The position numbers and the translations under genes were made by a program. From NCBI GenBank assembly GCA_019671135.1, contig JAHRHY010000023.1, positions 496,001 through 560,000 of the forward strand: a stretch of 64,000 bases of DNA, written 5' to 3'. Under the pieces are notes generated by a model that made no database searches, was not told where the DNA came from, and worked only from the letters and a program-made list of their open reading frames with translations. Shown one piece after another: positions 25,709 to 35,885 of the stretch. Positions within the stretch are counted from its first letter, which is position 1; each line of letters opens with the position of its first letter. The DNA comes from Linnemannia hyalina. Its lineage: Eukaryota > Mortierellomycota > Mortierellomycetes > Mortierellales > Mortierellaceae.

Positions 25709-26170
25709 TTATCGTCGATCGTTGGAATCAAAAGTGAAGCGAAGTTCTTCACAAGTCCAAGGCCGGTTTGTCGTCGTCAGTGACTCTGTGCTGCCTACTG
25801 AGCTCGACTCGATTTGACATGGTTGGAGAGGGTGCTTTGTGGATCGTGGCGGCTGTTTTGGTGTTAGATCGGTATGCTTGGACTTTTGCCTTTCTGGGAG
25901 GAGGAAGGAGTCAATGCTCGAGGCGAAGAGGAAAAAGAGAAAGGGGTCAATGCTCAAGGAGGACAAGGAGGAGGAAGAAGGGAAGGTCGGTGGTTGGGGC
26001 GTGGGTTGGAAGCATCTGCTGTATGTCGCCGACAGTTGTTGCCGTAGATGCGGTGCCTTTTTTTTTTTTTTTTTTGCTGTCGGTCTGTTGTAATTGTTGT
26101 TGTTACTACTGTCGCTGTGGTTATTGACCTCGAAGGTTCCGATGTTGCTTTGTGGTTTGGGGGTTGACAT
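25709..26170 (-). CDS. Doubtful 153-aa ORF; Family 1-like start
   Basis: The frame opens with M-S-T-P and an Asn/Ser-rich stretch. Its first 11 bases match the start of Family 1 gene A (27329) exactly and of copy C (32328) for 10. The rest is low-complexity (a Lys run encoded by a homopolymer, Pro/Ser-rich stretches) and shows none of the helical C-terminal half. It could be a Family 1 remnant or a chance frame. Confidence 0.3.
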   Translation of the reverse strand: MSTPKPQSNIGTFEVNNHSDSSNNNNYNRPTAKKKKKKAPHLRQQLSATYSRCFQPTPQPPTFPSSSSLSSLSIDPFLFFLFASSIDSFLLPERQKSKHTDLTPKQPPRSTKHPLQPCQIESSSVGSTESLTTTNRPWTCEELRFTFDSNDRR

Positions 26171-26618
26171 GGTCGTTTCCTGGAGAGGGTTGTGTGTTTT
26201 GTGTGAAAGAGAAGTGTGAAAAAGTGGGGAGAGAGCGCCTGCTTCGGTTTATGAGATGACCCATTTCATATCCTCAATTTCTATTGCCTCCCATTGCGTG
26301 CTTTCTCGGCGTGGACGTTTTTTTACGGCTTTATTGGATAGATGTGGATTCTGGATTCACAATCAGAAGGCAAGGAGGGAAATGAATTGTTGTAGAGAAA
26401 GGAGAGAAATGAAGCAAAGGCATTGATACAATCAAAAAAAGAAGATACGAAGAAAAGATTCAAAGAAGGCAAAGCACAAAAAGCCAGAAGGAAAGATCCT
26501 TGAGCAAAGCTTATTCTTGCCCCCAGTCAACTTATCCAGAGCTAACGGGCGTCGAGTTATTCCTCCTTCAGGCCGCATTGCTTGATTACTGAGAAGCAAA
26601 AGAAATAAAAAGAGAAGG

Positions 26619-27329
26619 TTACTTTTGTGAGTGAGGAGAAGGGAGGGCGATCGAGCCCAACGGCGAGCGAAAATAAAAAAATAAAAACCAGCGGCAACTT
26701 ACTTCGTCGAGTTTCATCGAGCCAGCGAGTAGTTTATCCAGGTGTCGGTAATCAGCATCCTCCTCTTCAACAATGCGACGGAATTCTTGCCGGACCACCT
26801 TATCATTCGCATACATCTGTCGATAGAACTCATCCATCACCATTCGGAGTATGTCCAGGCGTGCCTCCACGGTCTCTGGAACCGGATTGGGAGCCAATGC
26901 GGCGATTTCGTACTCGAGTAGCGTCCACCTCATCCACACTAGACCGGCGTCCATAAAGCTGATCATCTTGATCACGTTCTCAATCGGACGAAAGACCATG
27001 TCCTCGCCCGTTCCAAAGAACATGTGTAAAGATTTGAGGTCCGCCAGCTTGTTGGTGAGCATCTTAAGGTCTTCCATCAGGCTGATGGGCTCTACCTCCC
27101 GGTCGGGTATCGCATTTGGCGGGATCCGGGGGTCGAGTGAGAGCACTTCCAAGCGTGGTTCAGGTGCTGACGACGGCGCTGCCGTGTGCGACTGGTTCAT
27201 TGGTCCTTCTGCTGTTGCCGACGGTGCAAGTTGAATGTTTTGAATCCGAATAGCAAGTAGCTCAACGGGGTGGTTGTTGCTGCTGTTAATCTTGAAAGCC
27301 TTGGGGGTGTTGGTGGATGGGGTTGACAT
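26619..27329 (-). CDS. Family 1 copy A: helical protein of unknown function
   Basis: The first exon, 26703-27329, encodes 209 aa. A GT-AG intron (26622-26702) then joins it to a stop codon that is the first codon of the last exon. The intron is 81 nt, in frame and free of stops, so retention would add 27 residues and end at the same stop. After a short N-terminal helix comes a Pro/Ser-rich linker, then a long helical region with many Leu, Met and charged residues and no recognised domain. The linker shares A-P-S-S-A-P-x-P-R-L with copy C, and the start sequence is shared with C. No signal peptide or membrane segment is visible. Earlier in-frame ATGs exist; 27329 was chosen by comparison with the relatives. 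Confidence 0.6.
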   Translation of the reverse strand: MSTPSTNTPKAFKINSSNNHPVELLAIRIQNIQLAPSATAEGPMNQSHTAAPSSAPEPRLEVLSLDPRIPPNAIPDREVEPISLMEDLKMLTNKLADLKSLHMFFGTGEDMVFRPIENVIKMISFMDAGLVWMRWTLLEYEIAALAPNPVPETVEARLDILRMVMDEFYRQMYANDKVVRQEFRRIVEEEDADYRHLDKLLAGSMKLDEVSCRWFLFFYFRSPLGSIALPSPHSQK

Positions 27330-27403
27330 GGTTGTTGTTGTGAGGATGGTGAGTGAGAGAGAGAGAGAGATGTGGAAAAGGGGCGCATTCATGTCCATTT
27401 CCA

Positions 27404-27412
27404 CCGCCACCA
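27404..27412 (-). promoter_or_regulatory. CCGCCACCA box upstream of Family 1 copy A
   Basis: The plus-strand nonamer CCGCCACCA lies 75 bp upstream of the start of copy A. The same nonamer occurs upstream of two Family 2 genes. Confidence 0.4.
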
Positions 27413-27654
27413 ATTCGCGTGGCAAAATGGACTGCCTTTCTCAGAAAATTCTCAAAGAGGTATATAATTTCACTAACGTCCAAATATCCCTTCAACCGTT
27501 TTAGAATCGAAATCGAAGGGATAAAAACCTTGTTTATTTCATGCGTTTGATGATATGATGGGTTCATTTGACTATCCAGTCGAGTAGGCTTGGCTTCTTC
27601 CTACTATGGACGCTGTATCCTTTTCTCTCCAAATTGTTGACGGCATTCTCCGCT

Positions 27655-29588
27655 TTAGAACCACTTTGTTTCATTCCTACTCCATTTTCTAACCGTCGGG
27701 CCCTGGCATTGTTGAGAGTAGGGATCTCCTTGTTCGGCGGCCTTCCGAAGCCAGGTCGACGCCTCGGCATAGTCCCGGGACACACCATAGCCATAGGAAT
27801 ACATTAGGGAGATGTTGAAATGAGCTCTAGCATGTCCTTGTTCGGCGGCTTTCCGAAACCAGGTCATCGCCTCAGCATAGTCCTCGGACACACCAAGTCC
27901 TTCAAGGTACAGATTGCCGATCTCGTTCTGAGCTGCGACATCTCCTTGTTCGGCGGCCTTCCGATACCAGGTCATCGCCTCGGCATAGTCCTGGGACACA
28001 CCAAGTCCTTGACGATACAGATTGCCGATGTTGCCCTGAGCTACGGCGTCTCCTTGTTTGGCGGCCTTCCGATACCAGACCATAGCCTGGTAGTACTCTC
28101 GAGCGACAAAGTACAGAACTCCAATGTTGCATTGTGCAGTAGAATCTCCTTGATCGGCTGCTTTGCGGCGCCGGTCTACTGCCGTCAAACATTCTTGCGG
28201 TCCATCAAATTTAAACCTGGAGTAAAAGTCGTTAGGTAGCCGTAGTTTTCTTTCGATTGGTTCGCCGATTCTTCCTTGACTGTTCGCCCTCAGGTACCAG
28301 GTTATAGCTGTTTGGACGTCTGTTGGAGCAATTCGGTCGTTCATGTCCATGTACATGTCTCCAAGTGTTTCCTGAGCGACATGATCCCCTGACTCGGCTT
28401 TCGCCATCATGTTTGCAAGTTCTAAGGTGAACGAGATACGTGCGGGGATATCTTCTTGAGGAGAGACACTGGAGTTATTTCGAATTCGTTGTTGATGTTG
28501 GGTCTCTTGCGCGTCAGTCGCCTCAATTGAGAGACGTCCCTCCCATCGAGTATCCTGCACCCTCTCACTCTGTAAGCTAAGAGAAGATACACATGAAAAA
28601 AAGTTTGACATTATGCAAACCGTAGGGTTAAATATGAGAACCTGTCATATCAGTAAAAAAATCTTTGAAAATCGAGGGGGGGAAGGCACAAAATGAAACA
28701 AGATGAGGTATACCTTCCAGCTTCGGATTCTGTGGGGACAATAAGAGGAATGAAGGCGCGAGATGTTGTCGAGGGCACTTCAGACCATATCGTCGGGGCG
28801 TAGTTGCTGCCAAAAAAAGATACATTCTCGGTAGCGGTCTTGTTCCTATGAAGGCAGGAAGAAACCAAAAAAAAAAAAGAGTATCATGCGAATCAGTTAA
28901 CACTGTCACAGCCTGGCGATGTTTCATTAAAGCATTAAAGAAGACTATTTCCTTCTTACTAACCATTCCTCAATGTTCCTGAGGGTCAAGTCTCGAGAGG
29001 GTGGAGCTGTCTCTGTTGTCACCGATGCCGAGGAGCCAGGATAGTGTGGTGTTATGTCTCCTGCCAGGACGGCCTTAAGGACCTTCCCATGCTGATACTT
29101 GATACACCTTGGTTCGACACTGAAACCATAAATTAATCAATCAGCGTCACTCAGGAACCATCAGTGATGGAATCTCGCTTAAGAATGGGGGGAAAAGGAC
29201 TATCGAGCATGCTGGCAAGTTGTAAAATGTAGTTCACCAGTCATGGAGACAAGATTCAGTAAATCACTTACAAACTATATGACGCATCTCTTGCTCGTGA
29301 GATCGCGACTGTGCCATTCATGACTCTGGTTGTCCCAGGGAAGTGTTCGAGAATGTCGTGCCAAAAGATGACGTGTTGACCTGAATCGTTATGATAGTAT
29401 GCTTCGACTTGGAGGATCTCGCCATTGCCTTGTTGAAGTGACTGATGTCGCGTCTCGTCGGACATAAAAAGATGTAATGGGGGTGAAGAGTGAGGCGTCC
29501 TGAAGCGTAACTGTCTTTGAATAGTGCCATTTGTAACGTCACACATACACGACTTTTTAAAAGTGACTGGCATTTCCGGATTAGACAT
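27655..29588 (-). CDS. Sel1-like repeat protein with a novel N-terminal region
   Basis: Exons are 29272-29588, 28964-29119, 28714-28845 and 27655-28576 (1527 nt, 508 aa). The C-terminal 200 residues hold at least four Sel1-like repeats of about 36 residues, each with the A-x-x-W-Y-R-K-A-A-E-Q-G-D signature, forming a TPR-like scaffold for protein contacts. Each repeat boundary also repeats at the DNA level. The N-terminal ~200 residues contain a compact region with V-I-F-W-H-D-I and R-C-I-K-Y-Q-H-G-K-V-L blocks, which I do not recognise. No signal peptide is seen. The fold suggests an adaptor. A kinase/Sel1 fossil lies 10 kb downstream, so Sel1 genes are recurrent here. Confidence 0.75.
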
Positions 29589-30575
29589 TTTTCTATTCAG
29601 TCGAACGAGGCCGCGTCCTTTGCTAGTCGATCTTATCTGAAGCACGCTGAAAGAAAGAGAGAGAGAGGGAGAAAGGGAGAAAGAGGTGCGGAAGGTGTTT
29701 GTGAATTGAATAAAAGAAAACGCACCATAGTGAAAGGAAAAAGACATCAAGATCCCTTTGTTGTTGTGGGTACTATACAGCATTTCTTCCCAAATGTTTA
29801 TCTTCTTCACTCCTCTTTCGCCCACTCTCCTTTCAACACCCACCCCTATCCTTTGGACCCCACCCGCTGAACAAGTAGACCCAAGTTATTAAGAAGTGCC
29901 CTTCTCTTCAAGCAGTAGAAAGAGGAAAGAGAAAACTGATGATGATAGTTGGTCATCGTTGGGAAAAGATGATTTATTTGGTTTGTTGAATTTTTTTTTG
30001 TGCGTGCTCAACAGACGGATGGGGGTGGAGAGCCGAAAAAGATAGAAACGACATAGCGCTTTATTCTTTTACTATTATTGTTGTTTTCTTCTGCGGTGTT
30101 AACTAGAAGAACAGAGATCGATCGGAAGAGGAAAAAAAACCAAGTATAGCAAAGAGAGGGGACAGTAAAAATGATAATAGCTCAAAGTGCACAAGTTACC
30201 TTTTCAGGCGCAAGCTCGCTTGTTCCTGTGATATGGCTAACTTGAATCAAGGAGAGAAATAGTAAACGAAATGAAAACGGCATAGCGCGCAAGGTGAAGG
30301 GAAAGGAGGATGGAGCAAGGTGAAATAAAAATACACCTATGGAAAGAAGACAAGAAGAGAGATAAAGATGTGAAAAATGGCACCAAGGAGTTGTAGTAAA
30401 TGTGCAGCTTGTTTTTGGGCGACAAGTGTTCCAAGCCACAACAGCCATTTGCTAAGAACAACGAAAACAAGAGAGAATCCAGGCGAGTGGTTAGAGGAAT
30501 GCTTTCCTGATGCAACTGCAAGCAGTGGTACAAAAACAGCAAAGGTCCCAACAAACAATAACTCACACTGTCCAA
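29589..30575. other. Intergenic region upstream of the Sel1 gene
   Basis: No gene recognised. The left part is probably the Sel1 gene promoter and the right part the 3' flank of Family 1 copy B. Both are A-rich on the plus strand. Confidence 0.55.
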
Positions 30576-31208
30576 TCACACGTGAGTCATATGGGCGAGG
30601 TATCGCGCGGCAATCCCCTCAACGTCTGTCCGAATACCATCCCCAAGTGAAACCATGCGGGTCATCTCCTGCTCCATTGCAAGGAAGTACTCAAACATAT
30701 CTCTTTGGAGTTCCTTTTGATCCTTTTTGAGCTGCTCCATGAGGGCAAATTGAATCGCCCCATTCGGCTGTTGTGTCAGGTCAGCTGCGACCCTGGTCCG
30801 GAGCTCGGTCAGTGTATGCTTCATTAACTTGATGCTATTCTCCAGACGGTGAGCTATCGTCGTCAAGGATTCGACAGGTGGAAGGTCCCACTTCTTTTGT
30901 GTACTTCTGAGGCCTTCCGTAAGAATAGCCGCGGTCGTTTCAAACTTGTTCATCTCCCTCAGCATCTCACCGAGAGCTGATGTACGGCGGTTGAGGCACT
31001 TTTTAATGGCTTGAGTCAAGCGCGGAGACGCCCGCACCCGTTTTCGTGGAGCTGACGGCGACGACGGCGCCGTGTACTGTGGGGGCGGGTAGGTACGTCC
31101 TTCTGCTGCCGTCGGGGCGAGATGAAGGTTCTTGAGCTGGCGGGTGAATGCCTCGAGGGCGCGGTGGGCCCTGAAGCTGGTGATAAAACTGTCGTCCGGG
31201 GCTGCCAT
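30576..31208 (-). CDS. Family 1 copy B: intact helical protein, 210 aa
   Basis: Single exon. The N-terminal helix (A-L-E-A-F-T-R-Q-L-K-N-L-H-L-A-P) is followed by a Pro/Ser-rich linker, a basic patch (K-R-V-R-A-S-P-R), and long amphipathic helices to the end. The segment H-R-L-E-N-S-I-K-L-M-K-H-T-L aligns with copies C and E. There are no Cys or His clusters, no signal peptide and no membrane segment. The protein is a likely coiled-coil or four-helix type of unknown role. It differs from copy A by lacking the terminal intron. Confidence 0.6.
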   Translation of the reverse strand: MAAPDDSFITSFRAHRALEAFTRQLKNLHLAPTAAEGRTYPPPQYTAPSSPSAPRKRVRASPRLTQAIKKCLNRRTSALGEMLREMNKFETTAAILTEGLRSTQKKWDLPPVESLTTIAHRLENSIKLMKHTLTELRTRVAADLTQQPNGAIQFALMEQLKKDQKELQRDMFEYFLAMEQEMTRMVSLGDGIRTDVEGIAARYLAHMTHV

Positions 31209-31324
31209 GATTTTGTCCTTGAGAGGTAGACGGGTGTTAAGAGGTTGTGAAGAAGTTGGCGGGATGGGTGAAAAAAAAGGTGGTGGTGATTTTGAAATTA
31301 GGAATCGATATATATTCTCTTTCC

Positions 31325-31334
31325 GTCGCCACTA
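31325..31334 (-). promoter_or_regulatory. GTCGCCACTA box and TATA upstream of copy B
   Basis: This is a variant of the CCGCCACCA box, about 120 bp upstream of the copy B start. A TATATAT stretch lies 10-15 nt nearer the gene (about 31305-31316), a normal spacing for a core promoter. Confidence 0.35.
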
Positions 31335-31683
31335 ATCTTCAAGCCAAGTGGTTTTCTTTCGTGAAGGAGACAGTTGTTTATTTAGATGGTTGTGGATAGC
31401 GAGTTGGTGAATGGGGGGACAGAGGTGAGATGGGAGGGATGGTGACAAAAATAGGCAAGAGTGTAATGAAAAAAATATAGAGGTGTGGAAAAATCACCAA
31501 GGAGAGCCTCACCCAACGGTCGAGAGAAATCCACAGCAATGGCTGAAGTTGTATACGACGCGTATTCGGCGAATTGTCTTTTGTGGTAACAATGGAGACC
31601 TTGCTAAGCTGACTGGCACGAGAAAAAGAAAAAGAGAGCAAGAGAAGGTTTGTAACATGAGTCGCGAGAAATCTGACAATCTG

Positions 31684-32328
31684 CTAAGCTGCGGACGACG
31701 GCACGCCAAAAAAATATACAGTGTCCGATCCCATCAGAGAGGCGATTTGCTGAGCAACCTCAAAGGCGTTGACGTTAGTCAGTTCGTAGTACACCGCAGG
31801 CAGGTACTCGTTCAGAAGCAGTTGGAGAATTCCATGATCATTCAAAAGCTTCTGCAACAAGGTGTTTCGGACAGTGGCGCATGCTGGGCCTGATGCTGCC
31901 ATGGTGTGAGGGCTTTGAAGCTGGGCAAACGTCTTTTTCATCAAAGCTAGGGTGTTCTCCAATCACCGGACCATTGTTTCTAGGACCCCGGCTGGCGGAT
32001 GACTAGGCGTTTCTCGCATAGTTCTGATGCAATCTTTGAGAGGAGCCAAGGTCGCTTCGACTTTGTTAATGAATAACTGGATCTTTTCTTTGGGTGTTGT
32101 TCGCCTGGGTTGTGGTTGTGGTTTTTGGATAGAATGAGGGCAATCTGAGCCCTGTACACCTAGGCGTGGGGCTGGTGACGACGGCGGCGCTGTTGGATGC
32201 TGGTTGTTGGATCCCCTTGTGGTTGCTGGGGTCAGTGGAGTTTCACGGAGCTGAGTTGAATATGTCTCGGCGGCGCGGCTGCAGTTGGCCTTCAGTGTCT
32301 TGTTGCTGCTGCGTTTTTGGGTTGACAT
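31684..32328 (-). pseudogene. Family 1 copy C, interrupted by TGA
   Basis: One continuous frame from the ATG at 32328 to 31684 is cut by a single TGA at 31963-31965. Upstream: start M-S-T-Q, the A-P-P-S-S-P-A-P-R-L linker and a basic Pro/Gln stretch. Downstream, without frame change: L-E-N-T-L-A-L-M-K-K-T-F, which aligns with L-E-N-S-I-K-L-M-K-H-T-L of copy B. The stop occupies the position of an Arg in copy B, so a CGA to TGA change is the simplest history. It is either a young pseudogene or a readthrough site. Confidence 0.6.
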
Positions 32329-32852
32329 GGCTGTTCTGGTGCGATGCTGAAGTTGTTGGGGTTCCAAAGGTCACGAAGTTATGAGGCAGAAGGTTGTGAA
32401 GAAGTTGGCGAGAGGGGTGTGTGGGGAAAGAGGTGATCCTGGTCCCTTAACAAAGGATCATGCTTTTAATCTTCGTTCCCACCGCAAATGTCTTGCGTTT
32501 GTTGTCATGGGCATTTCTTCATTTGAGTGCTGTGATATTTAGAGATCAGAAAAAGGCATGGTGGTTGTAGTGGAAAGGAAGGAATGGAAGAGAATGAAAG
32601 GTAGAAGAAACACAGGCAAACCAAAGAACGAGTAAAGAACGTGGTTTGCAAAAGTGTCATGAATGAAGACCACACGCAATGGCCGAGAGATCCGAAGAAT
32701 TAATGATTGTTCTTGTGTGGAATATGTGCCGAGTGATTCTGAGGCCTCAGCGGCGAGATCACTACGCAAAATAACAAGAAGAGAGGTACAAGGAGAGAGA
32801 GAAGATGAGCCGGGTGAGTTGCGAGACGAGGGCGATCCAGTTCAATTGTAAG
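32329..32852. other. Spacer between Family 1 copies C and D
   Basis: No gene seen. The left part is probably the former promoter of copy C. A short A/G-rich stretch occupies 32760-32810. Confidence 0.5.
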
Positions 32853-33536
32853 CTACTGCACAAAAAGAATAAGATCCGCAAAGTCGACAACTTACCTTGC
32901 CGATTCGCTTCCTGCTGTCGAATTGCCAAGCTAGGCGTTGGGGGTCACACTCCTCGATGATCTTAAGGACGTTCGTATTGGAATGGGAAACATGTCGGAA
33001 GACCACAGGAGCGTACTCGACTATTTGCCGTTCGATGTCGTCGACATACTGCCAGAACTTCCTCTGGTAAGGCTTCTGAATTTTCCTACGCGATTCTTCT
33101 GTCGAACTTGCTGTTGTATTCGCTGCTATCACACGCTTCAACGCGCTGCTTCAACGCAATGAGTCTGTCCGCATGTTGCTGAAGCAGTATCTCCTGGGTC
33201 TCGGCTGGCAGATAGAGCGACTTGTGGTGGAAGGGACTGGAGAAATCGAGGAGAATAAGATGGGCCGCAGTGACCCTGTTCGCCTTGGGACGCCTCTCTT
33301 CGGTAAAACTGGATTCGCCAACTGCCTCTCGGTAGGCCTGCGCTCGAGAGACATGAGCAGAGAATGAAACTCCTCTGAGCGTGAAACTGACGGCGACGGC
33401 ACCATGAGTGACCGTTCCAAGGCCATTGATCCTTCTGCTGTTGGGGCTAGACGAACTCCTGGAGCTTGGTCGCAAGCGCCTCCAAGGCATCACTGAAGTT
33501 GGCACCAAAGGGAGCTGATGGCGGCCGAATGAACAT
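32853..33536 (-). pseudogene. Family 1 copy D, frameshifted
   Basis: From the ATG at 33536 the frame encodes a helix matching copy B (A-L-E-A-L-A-T-K-L-Q-E-F) and hits TAG. The neighbouring frame continues L-A-P-T-A-E-G-S, the next family block, so a one-base shift separates them. The helical C-terminal half survives in further frames down to R-I-G-K at about 32895. There a GTAAGT donor and a CAG acceptor 40 nt later would place the stop codon TAG first in the last exon, as in copy A. The copy is not translatable as one protein. Confidence 0.55.
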
Positions 33537-34650
33537 TTGTTTTGATCATTACTCCGTGGGTATGCGTCCGATCTGCGTTTGCACCTCATTTTTCAAGCTC
33601 TCCAGGCATGATTACCCTATATTAGCCACTCGCCGCATCGATATTAAATTTAGTTGGCAAACCGCTGCCATTTTTTTTATTTTTTCTTCTTCCTTCAGGC
33701 TGGGGGAGGGGTGTCGCCGTAAGCGGCCCATTCAACACAGGTACGCGCATAGGGGATCAACCGACCGGAAATCAACCCATCAGCTTGATATTTTGCGCTT
33801 TTGTGAGAATGCTAGCTTGCAAAAACAATGCCTCACCATCAAGGCCTAGACATGCGACCACGCGTGCGGAATAAGTGGCCATGCCTCGCCGTTGTTAATC
33901 CTCCCCGGTGGCATACGCCTTTGTAACTGATTTATTGCTGAGCATCTCGAGGTAGTGTCATTTGAATGCATTGATTATTCCTGTGTCCAAAGGCTAACGG
34001 TTATCGAATTTGATGGCAGGCGCTCAATTCAAAGGTGTTTCCATGTTTCTCCTGTAAATGGATCCTTGTCGCTAAACTTCTGTGTGCTCCACATGAGTTG
34101 ATATGCAAAAGACTACTGCTGGAGAGGCTGTCGTCGAGCAAATGATGCCATCGCTTGAAAAGATCAAGGGTCATGTATCGTTTTCCATGTTTCGTCGAGG
34201 TAATAAAGGTCTCGGGTAATATCTGGATACCTCGAGCAAGATGCCCGCCAAGAATATCAAGCAGATATATGACTATGAGTTTCTTTTTCATATTATCCTC
34301 TGTCAATACAAAATCACGGCGTATTTATGTCCTTACCAATGACTCACGGCTTCAAAGCCTCTACTACTGATGCTCGGTCAAGCAAGGATTCAGACGCGTT
34401 GACACAGACGAGAATTGACATGCGAGATCTTTCCGCTCTTGTGAGCGACATAAAGAGCGACCATTATTTTGACCTTCGCTCGCTCGCTCGGTTTGCGTGG
34501 GATTTAGTAAGAAAGAGCTATACCACACCCCTTAATTCACTTCTCGCTCACAGAGATTTCCTTATTACGATAGATTGCATCTTCGGTGACGTAATATATG
34601 CACCCATTTTCCTCAAAGTCCTTTCTTCTCGCTTCTCCACTCTCTCTTCA
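33537..34650. other. Region with a possible transposase remnant
   Basis: No intact gene. On the minus strand around 34190-34220 a broken frame reads Y-L-D-E-T-W, resembling the block around the second catalytic Asp of Tc1/mariner transposases, followed by stops within 10-25 codons. No inverted repeats or other transposase blocks were recognised, so this is weak. Confidence 0.25.
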
Positions 34651-35448
34651 TTCATCACTACTATTCAAGGCACTCGTTCATTCACACGCAGACGCAAAAC
34701 CCTTCACTCTCTCACAGTCTCAGAATACTACTTCAGGCAAGTAATCGTTGTGTTCAACATCCACTTCCTGTCACCAGTTCGAGTTTTATTTTCGTCCGCT
34801 AGTTACATTGTCGCCCCAATAGGCACATGCATTGGGGTATGGTTTCGTTTTTATTTTTTTTGTTCTTTCTTTCTTTTTTTTTCTTTTTCGGTGGGGCTTA
34901 GTGGGGGTGTTGTGGAGACTACAATCTCCTATCTCCATACTCTTCTGTCGGCCCATTAGGCGGGAAGGGATGACCACCGGGTGCATTGTCGGCCCATTAG
35001 GCGGATGCATCAAGGTATAGTATCATTTTTCGGTGGGTCTTAGTGGGGGTGTTGTGGAGACTACAATCTCCTATCTCCATACTCTTCTGTCGGCCCATTA
35101 GGCGGGAAGGGATGACCACCGGGTGCATTGTCGGCCCATTAGGCGGATGCATCAAGGTATAGTATCATTTTTCGGTGGGTCTTAGTGGGGGTGTTGTGGA
35201 GACTACAATCTCCTATCCCCATACTCTTCTGTCGGCCCATTAGGCGGGAAGGGATGACCACCGGGTGCATTGTCGGCCCATTAGGCGGATGCATCAAGGT
35301 ATAGTATCATTTTTCGGTGGGTCTTAGTGGGGGTGTTGTGGAGACTACAATCTCCTATCCCCATACTCTTCTGTCGGCCCATTAGGCGGGAAGGGATGAC
35401 CACCGGGTGCATTGTCGGCCCATTAGGCGGATGCATCAAGGTATAGCA

Positions 35449-35484
<36 letters not shown>

Positions 35485-35885
35485 CGATGGGGCTTAGTGG
35501 GGTGTCGTGAACGCTACAATTTCCTATTCTTATACTCTTCTGTTGGCCCATTAAATGCCTTGTTCTTTGGCTTTTTTTTGCGTCGCGATGTAGGAGTTAT
35601 TGAGTTCTATACTTAAGTTACCTTGACTGATGTGCTCATTCTCTTCTCGTCCCTAGTTCTATTGGATCTGATATTACAAAGGAAGTGATTGCATCGTGTA
35701 TTACTAAATACTGACTGATCAAAATGACGATGCTCATTAAATCAATAGCGTCATGAGTCGTCCCGAATATCTTGGGAACCTCAAACACCTCCCACCAACC
35801 GTGGATACAAAAAGTTACTTTCTCGAGACAGCGGTTGCGGAATGGGATCTGGCGGGGTTTCTCCTCTCGGGTCAGAACAAGGATA
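34651..35885 (+). repeat. Duplicated segment, long copy (5' part)
   Basis: This segment matches 42471-43077 over its flanks. The left ~190 bp, the 142-bp repeat unit, the AT-rich leader and the first ~130 coding bases of the downstream gene are all recognisable in both. Here the 142-bp unit is present four times plus a partial copy; the other copy has one. The segment includes the promoter and start of the candidate-nuclease gene. Confidence 0.85.
34889..35528. repeat. 142-bp tandem repeat, four units and a partial fifth
   Basis: Units begin with CGGTGGG at 34889, 35031, 35173 and 35315, a constant 142-bp period with only a few differences between units. The fifth begins at 35485 after a 34-T run that lengthens the unit, and it diverges after about 45 bp. 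Each unit carries two copies of GTCGGCCCATTAGGCGG about 50 bp apart, plus a CTCCTAT box. High identity suggests recent expansion or homogenisation. Confidence 0.95.

Noticed and set aside
34190..34220. Tc1/mariner transposase remnant
   Set aside because: Only one short Y-L-D-E-T-W-like motif, with no second block and no inverted repeats; kept as a remark, not as an element.
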